A stretch of DNA of 64,000 nucleotides from Clavelina lepadiformis (Eukaryota; Chordata; Ascidiacea; Aplousobranchia; Clavelinidae), in contig NC_135244.1 of assembly GCF_947623445.1 (NCBI RefSeq), forward strand, positions 20,212,860-20,276,859, read 5' to 3'. The stretch's first letter is position 1; each line of letters begins with the position of its first letter. The translations under genes and the position numbers were made by a program. The notes under the pieces were generated by a model. The model was not told the DNA's origin and searched no databases. It saw only the letters and a list, made by a program, of their open reading frames with translations. Shown here one piece after another: positions 47,806-58,562 of the stretch.

Positions 47806-48398
47806 ATGTATCTTTGTGAAGTGCTGTGCTTAAAAAATTTGTTTTTCTTGATGTGGTACGGAAGCTATGTTACAGCAACAAATGCAGGTCAACTAAGCTA
47901 TAACTTACTAAAGTTGAAGTTACAAATAAGCACTTACAAACATAAAATCAAAGCAATTTATGAAACTACGCTAAAAATTGCAAATAGTAAACTTTAAATG
48001 ATGTCTTTCTCCAAAGCAAATAAACCGAATTAGTTAACATTCAGCAGTTTTATATGTTACAGATTCCGAGGATTCTACACCGGCACATGATTCAAGTAAA
48101 TCAGTCTCACATATTGCGCTGGAATCTATCTTGTTTGGAATGATAGCATTGGGGATGACCGTCATTGTGCTTTTCGTCTTTTACCGTATCAACAAACAAA
48201 CAGACAGGCAATTGAGAGAACCAGGTAACCTTTTCAAATATAACCTATACCAAAATGGAATACTTTACCATACCAACGTACATGCTCATTCTATCATATA
48301 CAGTATATGAATAACATGTTTGAACTTTTTCAGAAAATCAACAAGGAAATTCAGCATTTAGGTTTGTTAAGGGAAATGTCGTCAACAGACGACAATAG
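47806..48398 (+). CDS. Type A small single-pass membrane protein, 102 aa, three exons
   Basis: Exons are 47806-47887, 48063-48224 and 48334-48398 (TAG); all junctions are phase 1. The signal peptide starts MYLCEVLCLKNLFFLMWYGS and ends near YVTATNA. Exon 2 gives an acidic, Ser-rich ectodomain of about 20 residues (DSEDSTPAHDSSKSVSH), a helix with a conserved Glu near its outer end (LESILFGMIALGMTVIVLFV) and a basic juxtamembrane part (YRINKQTDRQLREP). Exon 3 encodes the tail ENQQGNSAFRFVKGNVVNRR. The first donor (CAG|GTCAAC) is weak. A polyA signal follows at 48717. The near-identical copies at 51942 (-) and 57638 (+) keep all three exons open, which argues for function. No known domain. Confidence 0.7.
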
Positions 48399-48716
48399 AA
48401 TATAATATCAGATGCATCAAGCTATGGAAAACATGGACAAATTTTTTTTGGAATTAGATATTAGTATTTGATTCACAGTTTAAGTATGTTGCAAAAAGTT
48501 TATTCATGCTTTCTTTGTATCTGCATCAAAGCAATTGTTTGGATTAATCAAGTATACGTCTATATACAGTACTTCATTACTTGGTGATGGTTCAACAGAA
48601 ATATTTTTCCTCTCTGTTAGGATGTTTGGCTTTGATATAAAAACATAACATTTTCACAAATATTTAATCTGTCATTTTCATGCCTTAACAACTGTTTTCA
48701 CAAACCCTGAAATATA

Positions 48717-48722
48717 AATAAA
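48717..48722 (+). terminator. PolyA signal AATAAA
   Basis: It lies about 320 bp after the stop of the gene at 47806. The same signal is kept after the type A sisters (58557; 51023 on minus). Confidence 0.55.
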
Positions 48723-49519
48723 GTTATTGGTTCGTTGATGTTGGTTTTCATTATCATTTCGTCTTCTGAATCACAGCAAACATTAATGGTATCAGCGTTA
48801 ACAGAACACTTCCTAGATTTAATCTGTCTACTTGATATTAATATTGAATATAATCTACTGTATTTGTTGAATATTAAATAGTAATGAATGCTTATTTTAT
48901 GTTATTATATAGCAATAAAGATTAAGTAAGTGAAGCTAAGACGAAGGTAAAATCTAAATCATGTTTAACCAATGCAGCAATTAATACTCCTTTATAAAGA
49001 GGTACACTCTAAGTAATATACGTTTAGTAAACGTTTCATAAAGAAAAACCCGAGCATGATAAATATTCCTTGATGAGAGAAGAGTTGATCAAGTTATCAT
49101 CCAGCTAATTAAGGATTTTCTTTGAACAACATGCTGTACTTGTCGGATGAAGCCAAAAAATTAATCAGACAATGCAAAAGATCTTATTTCGTCTTGGTTT
49201 AAATCACGTTTGTCAAATATTTAAGGAACTGAGGCGGCTGAGTGACTCAAAACCACTCAAATGTTTTTACTGGGAAGGTTTGGCTCGTCTCTATTTTTAA
49301 AAACTAAACGTGTTAACAATTGGTAAATCTCCACCATTGTGAAGAAGGTTCCGCGATCGCTGCCATTGATCAATAGGAGCAATGCACAATGTTAATAGTG
49401 ATGTTTTAACCAGGTCATCATATGATTGGCGCACTAAATCATCAACTATATTGTCGTAGACAAGATCAATAACGATAAACTATACTGTGTCAGACGGAAG
49501 TCGGGCAAACCAGAGTTAT

Positions 49520-49745
49520 ATCTGGCCGTTATAATATTAACCCGAACCCGAAAATACAAGCCAGAATTCGTTCCGAAAGCGACATTTTTTATTGAAGTCC
49601 GAAATTGGACCGAGATTTAAGCTTAATGAATGAATCAAACTCCACTTTTGACGCCATCTTTAGACCCTCATCCTGACATGAAAGAGTAATTATGAGTATA
49701 AATTCGGGTCCTAATCTGGCCCGATTGTTATTTTTCAAATTTAAG
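49520..49745 (-). repeat. Interspersed repeat R1, inverted copy
   Basis: On plus it reads TTAACCCGAACCCGAAAATA ... TTAAGCCCGAATATGC. Its reverse complement aligns with copies 1-3 through GGATGAGGGTCTAAAGATGG. Opposite orientation in an otherwise direct array shows that it is an independent insertion. Confidence 0.6.
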
Positions 49746-50039
49746 CCCGAATATGCTGTTGTGCAAAACCATTAAGTGTCTGTTCATTTAAATGCAGGCT
49801 TGATCGTCTGTATGTAAGTCACAGGTATAGAAAATGAACCAATCATGTGTTGCTACCTACCAGTAAAAAACTGACTATTACCAACACGTCACAATGGACG
49901 ACGCCTGTACTATAATTGTGCAAATTTGATTTTCTTAACCAGACATTTTGTGTATAAAAGTATGCACTACATACATGTTACTAGGCACTGCCGTTGCTAA
50001 CTTCAGTGTTTTGCAGCTTTTATTTAGTGCCGCTTTTCA

Positions 50040-50200
50040 TTTTGTTTGTGTTTATGAAAACCAGCACACCGTTACCGTGTGCACTTTTCACACCTTTTCT
50101 GCTCCAGGCGTGTTTCGCCGCTTGCACGATTAAACCTTGGTTGTCAATTTACATTATTTGAGATTCATTTTATTTTCGAGACTGAGCTTTAAAGAACAAT
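50040..50200 (+). promoter_or_regulatory. Shared upstream block, copy 17
   Basis: GTGCACTTTTCACACCTTTT, then CTCCAGGCGTGTTTCGCCGC and TTGCACGATTAAACCTTGGT. By comparison with 59940-60983 it belongs to the gene at 54054, from which it is now split by the inverted insertion at 50745 and the hAT element. Confidence 0.65.
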
Positions 50201-51022
50201 AATTTTGCGTTGTATTTTACAAGGTACAACAATTTAAGTCCAGAGGTTTAAGGTGTTTTGTCCGAGTATTTGAGATGAAATTTACATTATTATTGTAAAA
50301 TCTGAAGCAGTACAAACTTGATTTAAAGGAGTTTGCGTGACAATTCTTTGAACACTGTTGACCTATCTGTGTGACGTTGCTTGTGAGCGCAGTTTGAATT
50401 TTTGACATACCAGGACACTTTGTAATAAATTTGCCCAACGGTAACTAGGAATGTGAGAGTAAGTGCGATGCATAAGAATATGGTTAAATTTGAAGCATTT
50501 TATACTTGCTATTTTTAGTGTTGGGAATCTCTGGTTCGATGTAGCAGCGGCAATTAAAATTCAATGTATTATTAGTTGATAAGTTTCTGTTAAATCGTTT
50601 TGAAATAACAACTAATGGTTCTAAAACGCATTTGCAACAGCTCAGCTGAACATCTTAGCATTAGTGACAGACTTTATTCCACAATATTACAGTTTCGTGC
50701 AACAAAATATTTCAATTACGAAAACAACAGCTGTATTAAACAACTTATTAGCTGGAGTATTATTAGCTGCATTGGTTAAATATGATTTAGATTTTACCTT
50801 CGTCTTAGCTTCACGTACTTGTTCTTTATTGCTATATAATAACTTAGAAAAAAGCATTCATTACTATTTAATATTCAACAATAACAGTAGATTATATTCA
50901 ATATTAATATCAAGTAGACAGATTAAATCTAGGAAGTGTTCTGTTAACGCTAATACCTTAAATGTTTGCTGTGATTCCGAAGACGAAATGATAATGAAAA
51001 CCAACATCAACGAACCAATAAC

Positions 51023-51028
51023 TTTATT
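51023..51028 (-). terminator. PolyA signal AATAAA (minus strand)
   Basis: TTTATT on plus; it belongs to the inverted type A gene. Confidence 0.5.
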
Positions 51029-51348
51029 TATATTTCAGGGTTTGTGAAAACAGTTGCTAAGGCATAAAAATGACAGATTAATATTTGTGAAAATGTTATG
51101 TGTTTATATCAAAGCCAAACATCCTAACAGAGAGGAAAAATCTTTCTGTTGAACCATCACCAAGTAATGAAGTATTGTATATAGACGTATACTTGACTAA
51201 TTCAAACAATTGCGTTGACGCAGATACAAAGAAAGCATGAATAAACTTTTTGCAACATACTTAAGCTGTGAAAAATCAAATACTAATATCCAATTCCAAA
51301 AAAAAATTGTCCATGTTTTCCATAGCTTGTTGCATCTGATATTACATT

Positions 51349-51942
51349 CTATTGTCGTCTGTTGACGACATTTCCCTTAACAAACCTAAATGCCAAATTT
51401 CCTTGTTGATTTTCTGAAAAAGTTCAAACATGTTATTCATATACTGTGTATGATAGAATGAGCATGTACGTTGGTATGGTAAATCATTCCATTTTGGTAT
51501 AGGTTATATTCGAAAAGTTTACCTGGTTCTCTCAATTGCCTGTCTGTTTGTTTGTTGATACGGTAAAAGACGAAAAGCACTATGACTGTCATCCCCAATG
51601 CTATCATCCCAAACAGGACAGATTCCAGCGAAATATGTGAGACTAATTTACTTGAATCATGTGCCGGTGTAGAATCTTCGTAATCTGTAACATGTAAAAC
51701 TGCTGAAAGTTAACCGTTTCAGTTTATTTGCTTTGGAGAAGGACATCATTTAAAGCTTACAATTGGAAATTATTAGAGTAGTCTTATAATTTATTTCGAC
51801 TTCATATTTGTAATTGCTTATTTGTAACTTCAATATTAACTAAGTTATAGCTTAGTTGACCCGCATTTGTTGCTGTAACATAGCTTCCCCACCACATAAA
51901 GAAAAACAAGTTTTTTAAGCACAGAACTTCACAAAGATACAT
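51349..51942 (-). CDS. Type A small single-pass membrane protein, 102 aa, inverted copy
   Basis: Exons are 51942-51861, 51684-51523 and 51413-51349 (TAG), with the same lengths and phases as the gene at 47806. The signal peptide begins MYLCEVLCLKNLFFFMWWGS. Exon 2 gives DYEDSTPAHDSSKLVSH, the helix SLESVLFGMIALGMTVIVLF and VFYRINKQTDRQLREP; exon 3 gives ENQQGNLAFRFVKGNVVNRR. All three exons are open with only conservative changes, although the copy has moved and turned. No shared upstream block lies in front of it within the inverted segment; the 5' side (52106-52860) holds a foldback repeat and hAT sequence instead. It may therefore be a silent but still intact copy, or use another promoter. 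Confidence 0.6.
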
Positions 51943-52349
51943 TTTCAAACTTATTGTAAACAATAATGGTACCACTTTACTGTTTAACAATCTCCTTAAA
52001 GCAATGTTTTGTACAATTAAGTCTCCAGCAAAATATTAAAGTTGTAAGTGCTAATATATTTGGTTAAATATTTTTTGAGCATTTGAAAGGGCTGCCAACA
52101 AATAAAATCGTTAACAAGTCCTGCAGGTTTGCACAAATCTCAAATATGATAGCCTAATTTTATTGTTGGATAAAATGTTTAGTAAAATATTTTTACAAGT
52201 TTATACCAATTTCTATCAAGACCGCTAAATCTTTTAGTGTTGTTAAATAAACTTATTATGGCTAAATCTTCAATAGCGAAGAAGAGAAAATGGATGGCAA
52301 TTCAAAAAAAGCAAAGCGTTTCAAAAAACAATTCAATTTATCAATATAT

Positions 52350-52717
52350 CACCAGATTCGTCTGCTTTCCGCCCATTGAAATGGATGGAAATGCAGTAAT
52401 ATTTTCCCATTCGAATGGCAGGAAGTATGCCTTTCTTACCCTAAAGTAAGAAATATGTATTTGCAATGGGAGATGTTTACTTCGGCAGAATTATGGTTTG
52501 TGGGAAACCCCATTGCTGAAAGCAGGTCCATTGTAATGGGCGGAAAAATAGACGAATGGGGTTCACAAACCATACTTGTGCGGAAGTAAAATTCTCCCCA
52601 TTCCAAAGGCATAAATCTTACTCTAGGGTAAGAAAGGCAAACTTTCAATCATTGGAATGGGAAAAAATTCCCGTACTCTGGACCATTTTAATGGGCGGAA
52701 AATAGACGAATGGGGTG
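52350..52717. repeat. Nested foldback (palindromic) repeat
   Basis: The outer arms are about 52350-52446 and 52617-52717 (ATTCGTCTGCTTTCCGCCCA against the reverse of TGGGCGGAAAATAGACGAAT). An inner pair (52447-52525 and 52556-52615) shares ATGGTTTGTG with its reverse CACAAACCAT. A third TGGGCGGAAAAATAGACGAA lies in the centre. The unit could fold into one long imperfect hairpin, as in foldback or MITE elements. Confidence 0.75.
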
Positions 52718-52718
52718 A

Positions 52719-52818
52719 ATATATATATGAAAAATTCCATCAGAATTTTTTTGGGGGTACGAAGAATGCTCTGACCTGACAAAGGAGTACGAGCAGCAAA
52801 AAAGGTTGAGAACCACTG
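52719..52818 (-). mobile_element. hAT terminal fragment
   Basis: The reverse complement of the end is CAGTGGTTCTCAACCTTTTT, a classical hAT terminal form. The opposite end was not found. An open stretch from ATG 52258 (MAKSSIAKKRKWMAIQKKQS) might be a remnant of its coding part, interrupted by the foldback repeat; this is weak. Confidence 0.5.
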
Positions 52819-52857
52819 CTCTATAGTATAGCCTGCAGCATTTCCTATACTATATAC

Positions 52858-53868
52858 CAGGGCTTCTCAAACTTTTTTGTTCTGCGACCCCATTTTGAAA
52901 AAGATATTTCTATGCGACCCCATTATGGGGACATTCACGTTAATGACATTAAAACGGGGTTAGTTCTTTTGTCTATTAAGACTAGGGTTAATTAGGATAT
53001 CAATAATTTTTACTATCTGGATAACGGATATTTCCATTTAGTTAACCGGTTAACCAGCTAATTACCGCTAAACAAAACAGACCCAATTTGTTTCGGTTAT
53101 TTTTGGCTTTATAATTCAATTACCGAAGTAGCAAAACAATATCGAAAGGAACATGAAAACAACAACAATGAAACATGAAATAAAGCAACGAATGAAAACA
53201 AGAAATAACAAACGAATAATCCGACCCTAATTAAGACTATAACAAAACAATACAAATGCACCCAATTCACGAATCACAAAAAAATTCGCTAACATGATGA
53301 AAAGTGAGCAAAAACAAATCATTTAATGGGATGGATGCGCTTGATGTTTCTTAAACTAAACTCTTTTAAAACTTTCAACTAAACTTAAACTAAACTTTCT
53401 TAAACTCTTTCAGAAACTAGTTACTAGGCTACTCTGAAATCGTAATGCGAGCGGTAAGGTTACTTTTGGTCAGCACGTTACAGCAATGATAGCGTAACAA
53501 TGCATCAATTGTTACGATTGGTTATATTTTATTGTTCGACATTTCACACCAACGGTTGCGGTCAATCATTAAAAAACACATTTCTTGGAAATGGATAGCC
53601 TATTAACATGACAATAAAAATATTTAATAGCCTTTTTCCATGTGCACAGGCCGGGCTGGTTGTAAAGTCATCAAGGACCGCTTACATAACGGCCCTAAAA
53701 TGCAGTCATTTCCATGTGATTTTTTGAAAAACTTGGCCACTTCAGATTGACATCATGGCAAGACTACAACCTACCGGCACTAGACTAAATTAAACTATTT
53801 CATTACGACCCCAAAATTTCATTACGCGACCCCATTTGTGGTCGCGACCCATAGTTTGAGAAGCCCTG
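52858..53868 (+). mobile_element. 1.0-kb non-autonomous hAT element with 8-bp target duplication
   Basis: The ends are CAGGGCTTCTCAAACTTTTT and the reverse of ACTTTGAGAAGCCCTG-type sequence (…ATAGTTTGAGAAGCCCTG), a 16-bp perfect terminal repeat. CTATATAC flanks it on both sides (52850-52857 and 53869-53876). Inside, GCGACCCCA words recur near both ends. No transposase frame is present. The empty site is visible in the paralogue near 60790. Confidence 0.9.
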
Positions 53869-54053
53869 CTATATACTATATTACACCGTTTTATTTGTCG
53901 GCAGCCCTTTCAAATGCTCAAACAGTATTTGACCAAATATATTAGCATTAATAACTTTAATATTTTGCTATAGACTTAATTTTACAAAAAATTTCTTTAA
54001 GGAGATCGTTAGACAGTAAAGTGGTACCATTATCGTATACAATAAGTTTGAAA

Positions 54054-54663
54054 ATGTATCTTTGTGAAGTTCTGTGCTTAAATAACTTGTTTTTCTTGAT
54101 GTGGTGCGGAAGCTATGTTACAGCAACAAATGCAGGTCAACTAAGTTATAACTTAGTTATTATTGAAGTTACAAATAAGAAATTACAAACATAAAAAAGG
54201 AGCAATCTATAGACTACGCTAATGATTGCAAATAGTAAACTTTAAATGATGGCCTTCTCCAAAGAAAATAAACTGAAATGGTTAACATTCACAAGCTTTT
54301 TATGTTACAGATTTTATTTTTTTACAGATTACAATGATCCAACATCTGTATATTAGCCAGGAGAATTATCTTCACAGACTTTGCTGGAAACTTTCCTGGC
54401 TGGGATGATATAGGCTTGGGTATTGTACTCATAATAATGCTTTTGTGCATTTACCGTATCAGCAAACAAACAGTCAGGCAACTGAGAGAACGAGGTAATG
54501 TTTTCGAATACAACCTATACCTAAATGGAAGAGTTGGCCATACCAACGAACATGTCCATTTTCTCATGTATATCATTAACGTGTTTGAACTTTTTCAGAA
54601 AATCAACAAGGAAATTTGGCATTTAGGTTTATTAATGGAAATGTTGTCAACAGACGACAATAG
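54054..54663 (+). pseudogene. Type A membrane protein gene, dead copy
   Basis: Exon 1 (54054-54135) is intact. Exon 2 resembles that of the gene at 60983, but TCTGTATATTAGCCAGGAG replaces TCTGCAAATGAGCCAGGAG, giving an in-frame TAG in the stalk, and GGGATGATATAGGC has two extra bases against GGGATGTTAGGC within the helix. Exon 3 (to TAG 54663) is like the others. The copy lost its adjacent upstream block when the inverted segment and the hAT element came in between (now about 3.9 kb away), which may explain the decay. Confidence 0.75.
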
Positions 54664-55244
54664 AAAACATAATATCAGATGAAACAAGCCTACGAAAACA
54701 TGGAAAACTTCTTGTTTAAATTTGGATTTTAGTATTTAATTTTTTCACAGCTTAAATATGTTGGAAAAAGTGTATTTATGTTTTGCTTGTTTGTATGTGC
54801 ATCAACTCATTTGTGTAAGTTAGCCAAGTATAGGTCTACATACAATACTTCATTACTTGGTGATGGATCAATTGAAAAACATTTCCTCTCTGTTAAGATG
54901 GTTTGGTTTTGATACAAACACATAACATTTTCACAAATATTAATTTATCATATTTTGTCTTAACAACTGTTTTTCACAAACTCTGAAATATAATTAAAAG
55001 TTTTTGATTTTTTGATGTTGATTTTCATTATCATTTTGTCTTCTGCAACACAACAAACATTAATTGTTTTAATGTTAACAGAACGCTTCGTAGATCTATT
55101 CTTTGTACTCAATATTGATATTGAAGGTAATCTACTGTATATGTTAAATATTCAATAGTAATGAATGCTTTTATTCCATCTCATTATATAGCAATAAAGA
55201 ACAAGTAAGTGAAGGTAAGACGAAGGTAAAAACTAAATCATATT

Positions 55245-55490
55245 TAACAAATGCAGCAATTACTACACTTTTATAAAGAAGTACCCTCTTAAAAAGTATA
55301 CGCTTCGTAAACATTTCAAAAGGAAAAACCAGAGCATGATAAATATTTCTTGATGAGAGAAGAGTTGATCAAGATATCATCCTGCCAATCAAGGATATTC
55401 TTTGGATATCATATTTAACAAATGCAGCAATTACTACACTTTTATAAAGGAGTACACTCTAAGGAGTAAACGTTTAGTAAACATTTCATA
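55245..55490 (+). repeat. Local tandem duplication in the 3' flank
   Basis: AACAAATGCAGCAATTACTA occurs at about 55248 and again at 55418, with GAGTTGATCAAGATATCATC following each. Other type A units have one copy. Confidence 0.7.
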
Positions 55491-55849
55491 AAGAACAATC
55501 CGAGCATGATAAATATACCTTGATAAGAAAAGAGTTGATCAAGATATCATCCAGCCAATCAAGGATATTCTTTGTACAACATATTGGTCGGATGAAACCA
55601 AAAATTAATAAGACAATGCAAAAGATCTTGTTTGATCTTGGTTTAAGTCTCGTTGGACAATTGTCATAAATGAAGGAACTGAAGGGACCGAGTGACTCAA
55701 GAGCATCCAAATGTTTTTATTAGGAAGGCTTGACCCTCTCCATTTTTAAAAACTAAACGTGTTAACAATTGATAAATTTCCAGAAAAACTCGAGTTTCGA
55801 ACTTTGAATTATAAGTTAGATCTTAATTTTCTTAATCTTAAATTTCTAA

Positions 55850-56080
55850 ACACGTTCAAGCAAAATTGGAGCCAGAAGTTATACCCACACTCAGCCTCAT
55901 TTGCATTGTAATTATTTTGCTTTTTTTGCTTAGGTAGTAGGAAAAGATGATAAAGATGTCAAGGAATATCAAAGAATGGCATCAAAAAATGTCTTTAATT
56001 CATTCAGTAAATTTAACTTTCGGATCTAATTGGGGTTTCAAATGAATTTTTGGTTTCGGGACGGATTCGAGTAAAAACTA
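55850..56080 (+). repeat. Interspersed repeat R1, copy 4
   Basis: ACACGTTCAAGCAAAATTGG to GTTTCGGGACGGATTCGAG. It starts directly after a copy of the type A 3' flank. Confidence 0.6.
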
Positions 56081-56122
56081 TAAAGCTCGTTTACAACTAT
56101 GACGCATTAACAACAACAACAG

Positions 56123-56228
56123 AAAATTTAAGTCATTGGAAACACGGAAGGTGACTGTTCATGTCCTATCAAGTCAAGCGTCCTCCAAAGTGGAGTCATC
56201 CAATGTTATTTCTTCAGACACAATATGA
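56123..56228 (+). other. 106-bp conserved open block, copy 4
   Basis: It follows ACAACAACAG and reads KSLETRKVTVHVLSSQASSK, ending VISSDTI and a stop. Confidence 0.35.
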
Positions 56229-56807
56229 AGCAATAACAAGCAAAAAATAGACTTAGTAGTAGCTTCTATATTATTATATCATGTAAGAATAGACTGCAAA
56301 TCAAGTTTGAGCGGACGTAAACTGTCGGATTGAGTGAGTTACAGTATCTGCTGCTTGCATGGTTATACACATAGTTTATAACTGTCGTAAAAATGAATAA
56401 AAACTCATGATAATTCAAAAACAATAAATAATCGAAAATTGTTACTTTTTGTTAAACCAATAGCACCATATTTTCTGTTAAACACTTTTTTTGTTAAAGT
56501 AATCTCTTGTTAAAAGATCCTTGCTTTCTTCGATTATATCCAGCAGATAAACGGTCATTTACTATATTGGGACTCATGTAAACCCTAAAGTTAAGTCAAA
56601 TCTTAAAGTTAGCTACGTGTCATTTTTTACATTACGTTTTTTTAAATGCATTAGTATCTGTTGCTTCTTTACTTGATTGTTACTTTTTGTACAAATTTGA
56701 ATTCTTCTCATCAAAATCGCTAAATGTATTATCTCCACGTGAAATATGTAACGTTGTCTTTTCAATATGTAATAATTATTATAGTTTTTTTTAATTACAG
56801 AATTAAT

Positions 56808-56958
56808 CATTGCAAAGTATTTCCGTGCCTGTGCTGTGTAAACCGCCCGCAAATTCAGCTTTTTGTCCTCAGGCGTGGAACGTTGTTCGCAAGATTAAGC
56901 CTTGCTTGGCGAGTTACACCACGTCAGATTTATTCTGTTTTGTGGTTGAGGTGTGAGT
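56808..56958 (+). promoter_or_regulatory. Shared upstream block, copy 15
   Basis: CTCAGGCGTGGAACGTTGTT, CGCAAGATTAAGCCTTGCTT and GGTGTGAGTTG. It lies 680 bp before 57638, as copy 14 does before 47806. Confidence 0.7.
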
Positions 56959-57106
56959 TGTTCTCCGATCAGTTGTCATTACAGATACAAAAAATAGTTA
57001 AATAATGCTTACTGCTTTGAAAAGTATTCTGCAAAGTAACTGCTAAAGATACAGCGAAAAGGTTAATTCTTTGATATGATCGTCTGGTTTCTGTATTGAT
57101 AGCTAT

Positions 57107-57172
57107 AATATAGTTATATATTATATAATATTATATAATATTATATATTATATTGATAATATAATATAGCTA
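57107..57172. repeat. AT palindrome replacing unit sequence
   Basis: ATAATATAGTTATATATTAT ... GATAATATAATATAGCTAT. In the sister at 47270-47345 about 70 bp of ordinary sequence lies here. Confidence 0.8.
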
Positions 57173-57637
57173 TAGCATAGTCTCTTGTTAACTTAGCTTA
57201 AATGTTGTAACACAGGAACCTAACCCTAACCTAAATCTTCTTATTCTAAATCAAATTTTTCCAAAATCCATTAAATTTCTTGTAAAAACACCTCTTTTGT
57301 TTCCTTCTAAACTCGCCTGCTGTCATTAGCAACTGGTTGTATGAACATTAAGGTGAAATAGTCTCTATTAAAACACATATGGTTTGATTATAAAGGCTAA
57401 AATAACTTAAATACAGAAACTTGCAATTTCCACGGTTTTCTGTATGGTATAGTCTACAGAATTTTTATACGCTTTTATTTGTTGGCAGCTCTTTCAAATG
57501 CTCAAAAAATATTTGACCATATATATTAATATTAACAACTTTAATATTTTGCTATAGACTTAATTGTACAAAAAATTGCTTTAAGGAGATCGTTAAACAG
57601 TAAAGTGGTACCATTATCGTTTACAATCGGTTTGAAA

Positions 57638-58231
57638 ATGTATCTTTGTGAAGTTCTGTGCTTAAAAAACTTGTTTTTCTTGATGTGGTGCGGAAGCTAT
57701 GTTACAGCAACAAATGCAGGTCAACTAAGTTATAACTTAGTTAATATTGAAGTTACAAATAAGCAATTACAAACATAAAATCGAAGCAATTTATGAAACT
57801 ACGCTAAAAATTGCAAATAGTAAACTTTAAATGATGTCTTTCTCCAAAGCAAATAAACTGAATTAGTTAACATTCAGCAGTTTTATATGTTACAGATTCC
57901 GAGGATTCTACACCGGCACATGATTCAGGAAAATTAGTCTCACACATTTCGCTGGAATCTATCCTGTTTGGGATGATAGCCTTGGGGATGACGGTCATAG
58001 TACTTTTCTTCTTTTACCGTATCAACAAACAAACAGATAGGCAATTGAGAGAACCAGGTAACCTTTTCGAATACAACCTATATCAAAATGGAATACTTTA
58101 CCATAACAACGTACATACTCATTCTATCATATACAGTATATGAATAACATGTTTGAACTTTTTCAGAAAATCAACAAGGAAATTCAGCATTTAGGTTTTT
58201 AAAGGGAAATGTTGTCAACAGACGACAATAG
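57638..58231 (+). CDS. Type A small single-pass membrane protein, 102 aa
   Basis: Exons are 57638-57719, 57896-58057 and 58167-58231 (TAG); the phases are all 1. Exon 1 gives the usual signal peptide (MYLCEVLCLKNLFFLMWCGS). Exon 2 gives DSEDSTPAHDSGKLVSHIS, the helix LESILFGMIALGMTVIVLFF and basic YRINKQTDRQLREP. Exon 3 gives ENQQGNSAFRFLKGNVVNRR. A polyA signal AATAAA is at 58557. It is the direct counterpart of the gene at 47806 in the next 9.9-kb unit. Between these copies, changes in the coding exons are few and the frame is preserved, unlike the gene at 54054. Confidence 0.7.
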
Positions 58232-58556
58232 AATATAATATCAGGTGCAACAAGCCTAGGAAAACATGGAAAACTTCTTTTTGAAATTGGATATTAGTAT
58301 TTGATTTTTCACGGCTTAAGTAGCCTATGTTGGAAAAAGTATATTCATGCTTTCTTTGTATCTGCATCAACGAAATTGTGTGAATTAGTCAAGTATACGT
58401 CTATATACAATACTTCATTTCTTGGTGATGGTTCAACATAAAGATTTTTCCTCTCTGTTAGGATGTTTGGCTTTGATATAAACACATAACATTTTCACAA
58501 ATATTAATCTGTCATTTTGATGCCTTAACAACTGTTTTCACAAAACCTGAAGTATA

Positions 58557-58562
58557 AATAAA
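58557..58562 (+). terminator. PolyA signal AATAAA
   Basis: It lies about 325 bp after the stop at 58231, at the same distance as in the sister gene. Confidence 0.55.

Larger units (their letters stand above)
50745..52105 (-). repeat. Inverted ectopic copy of a type A gene segment
   Basis: It is the reverse complement of a segment like 47600-48970. On the left, alignment with 60660 stops after CTGTATTAAACAACTT (50743) and inverted sequence starts (CTGGAGTATTATTAGCTGCA, reverse of 48962-48985). On the right it ends in the inverted leader GGGCTGCCAACAAATAAAAT near 52105. Confidence 0.8.

Noticed and set aside
50664-51047. 127-codon plus frame, one of the longest on the right side
   Set aside because: It crosses the breakpoint of the inverted segment and is mostly antisense 3' flank of a type A gene; a chance frame made by the rearrangement.
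52237-52648. Two ~70-codon frames on opposite strands
   Set aside because: Most of both lies in the foldback repeat; symmetry of the repeat produces frames on both strands.
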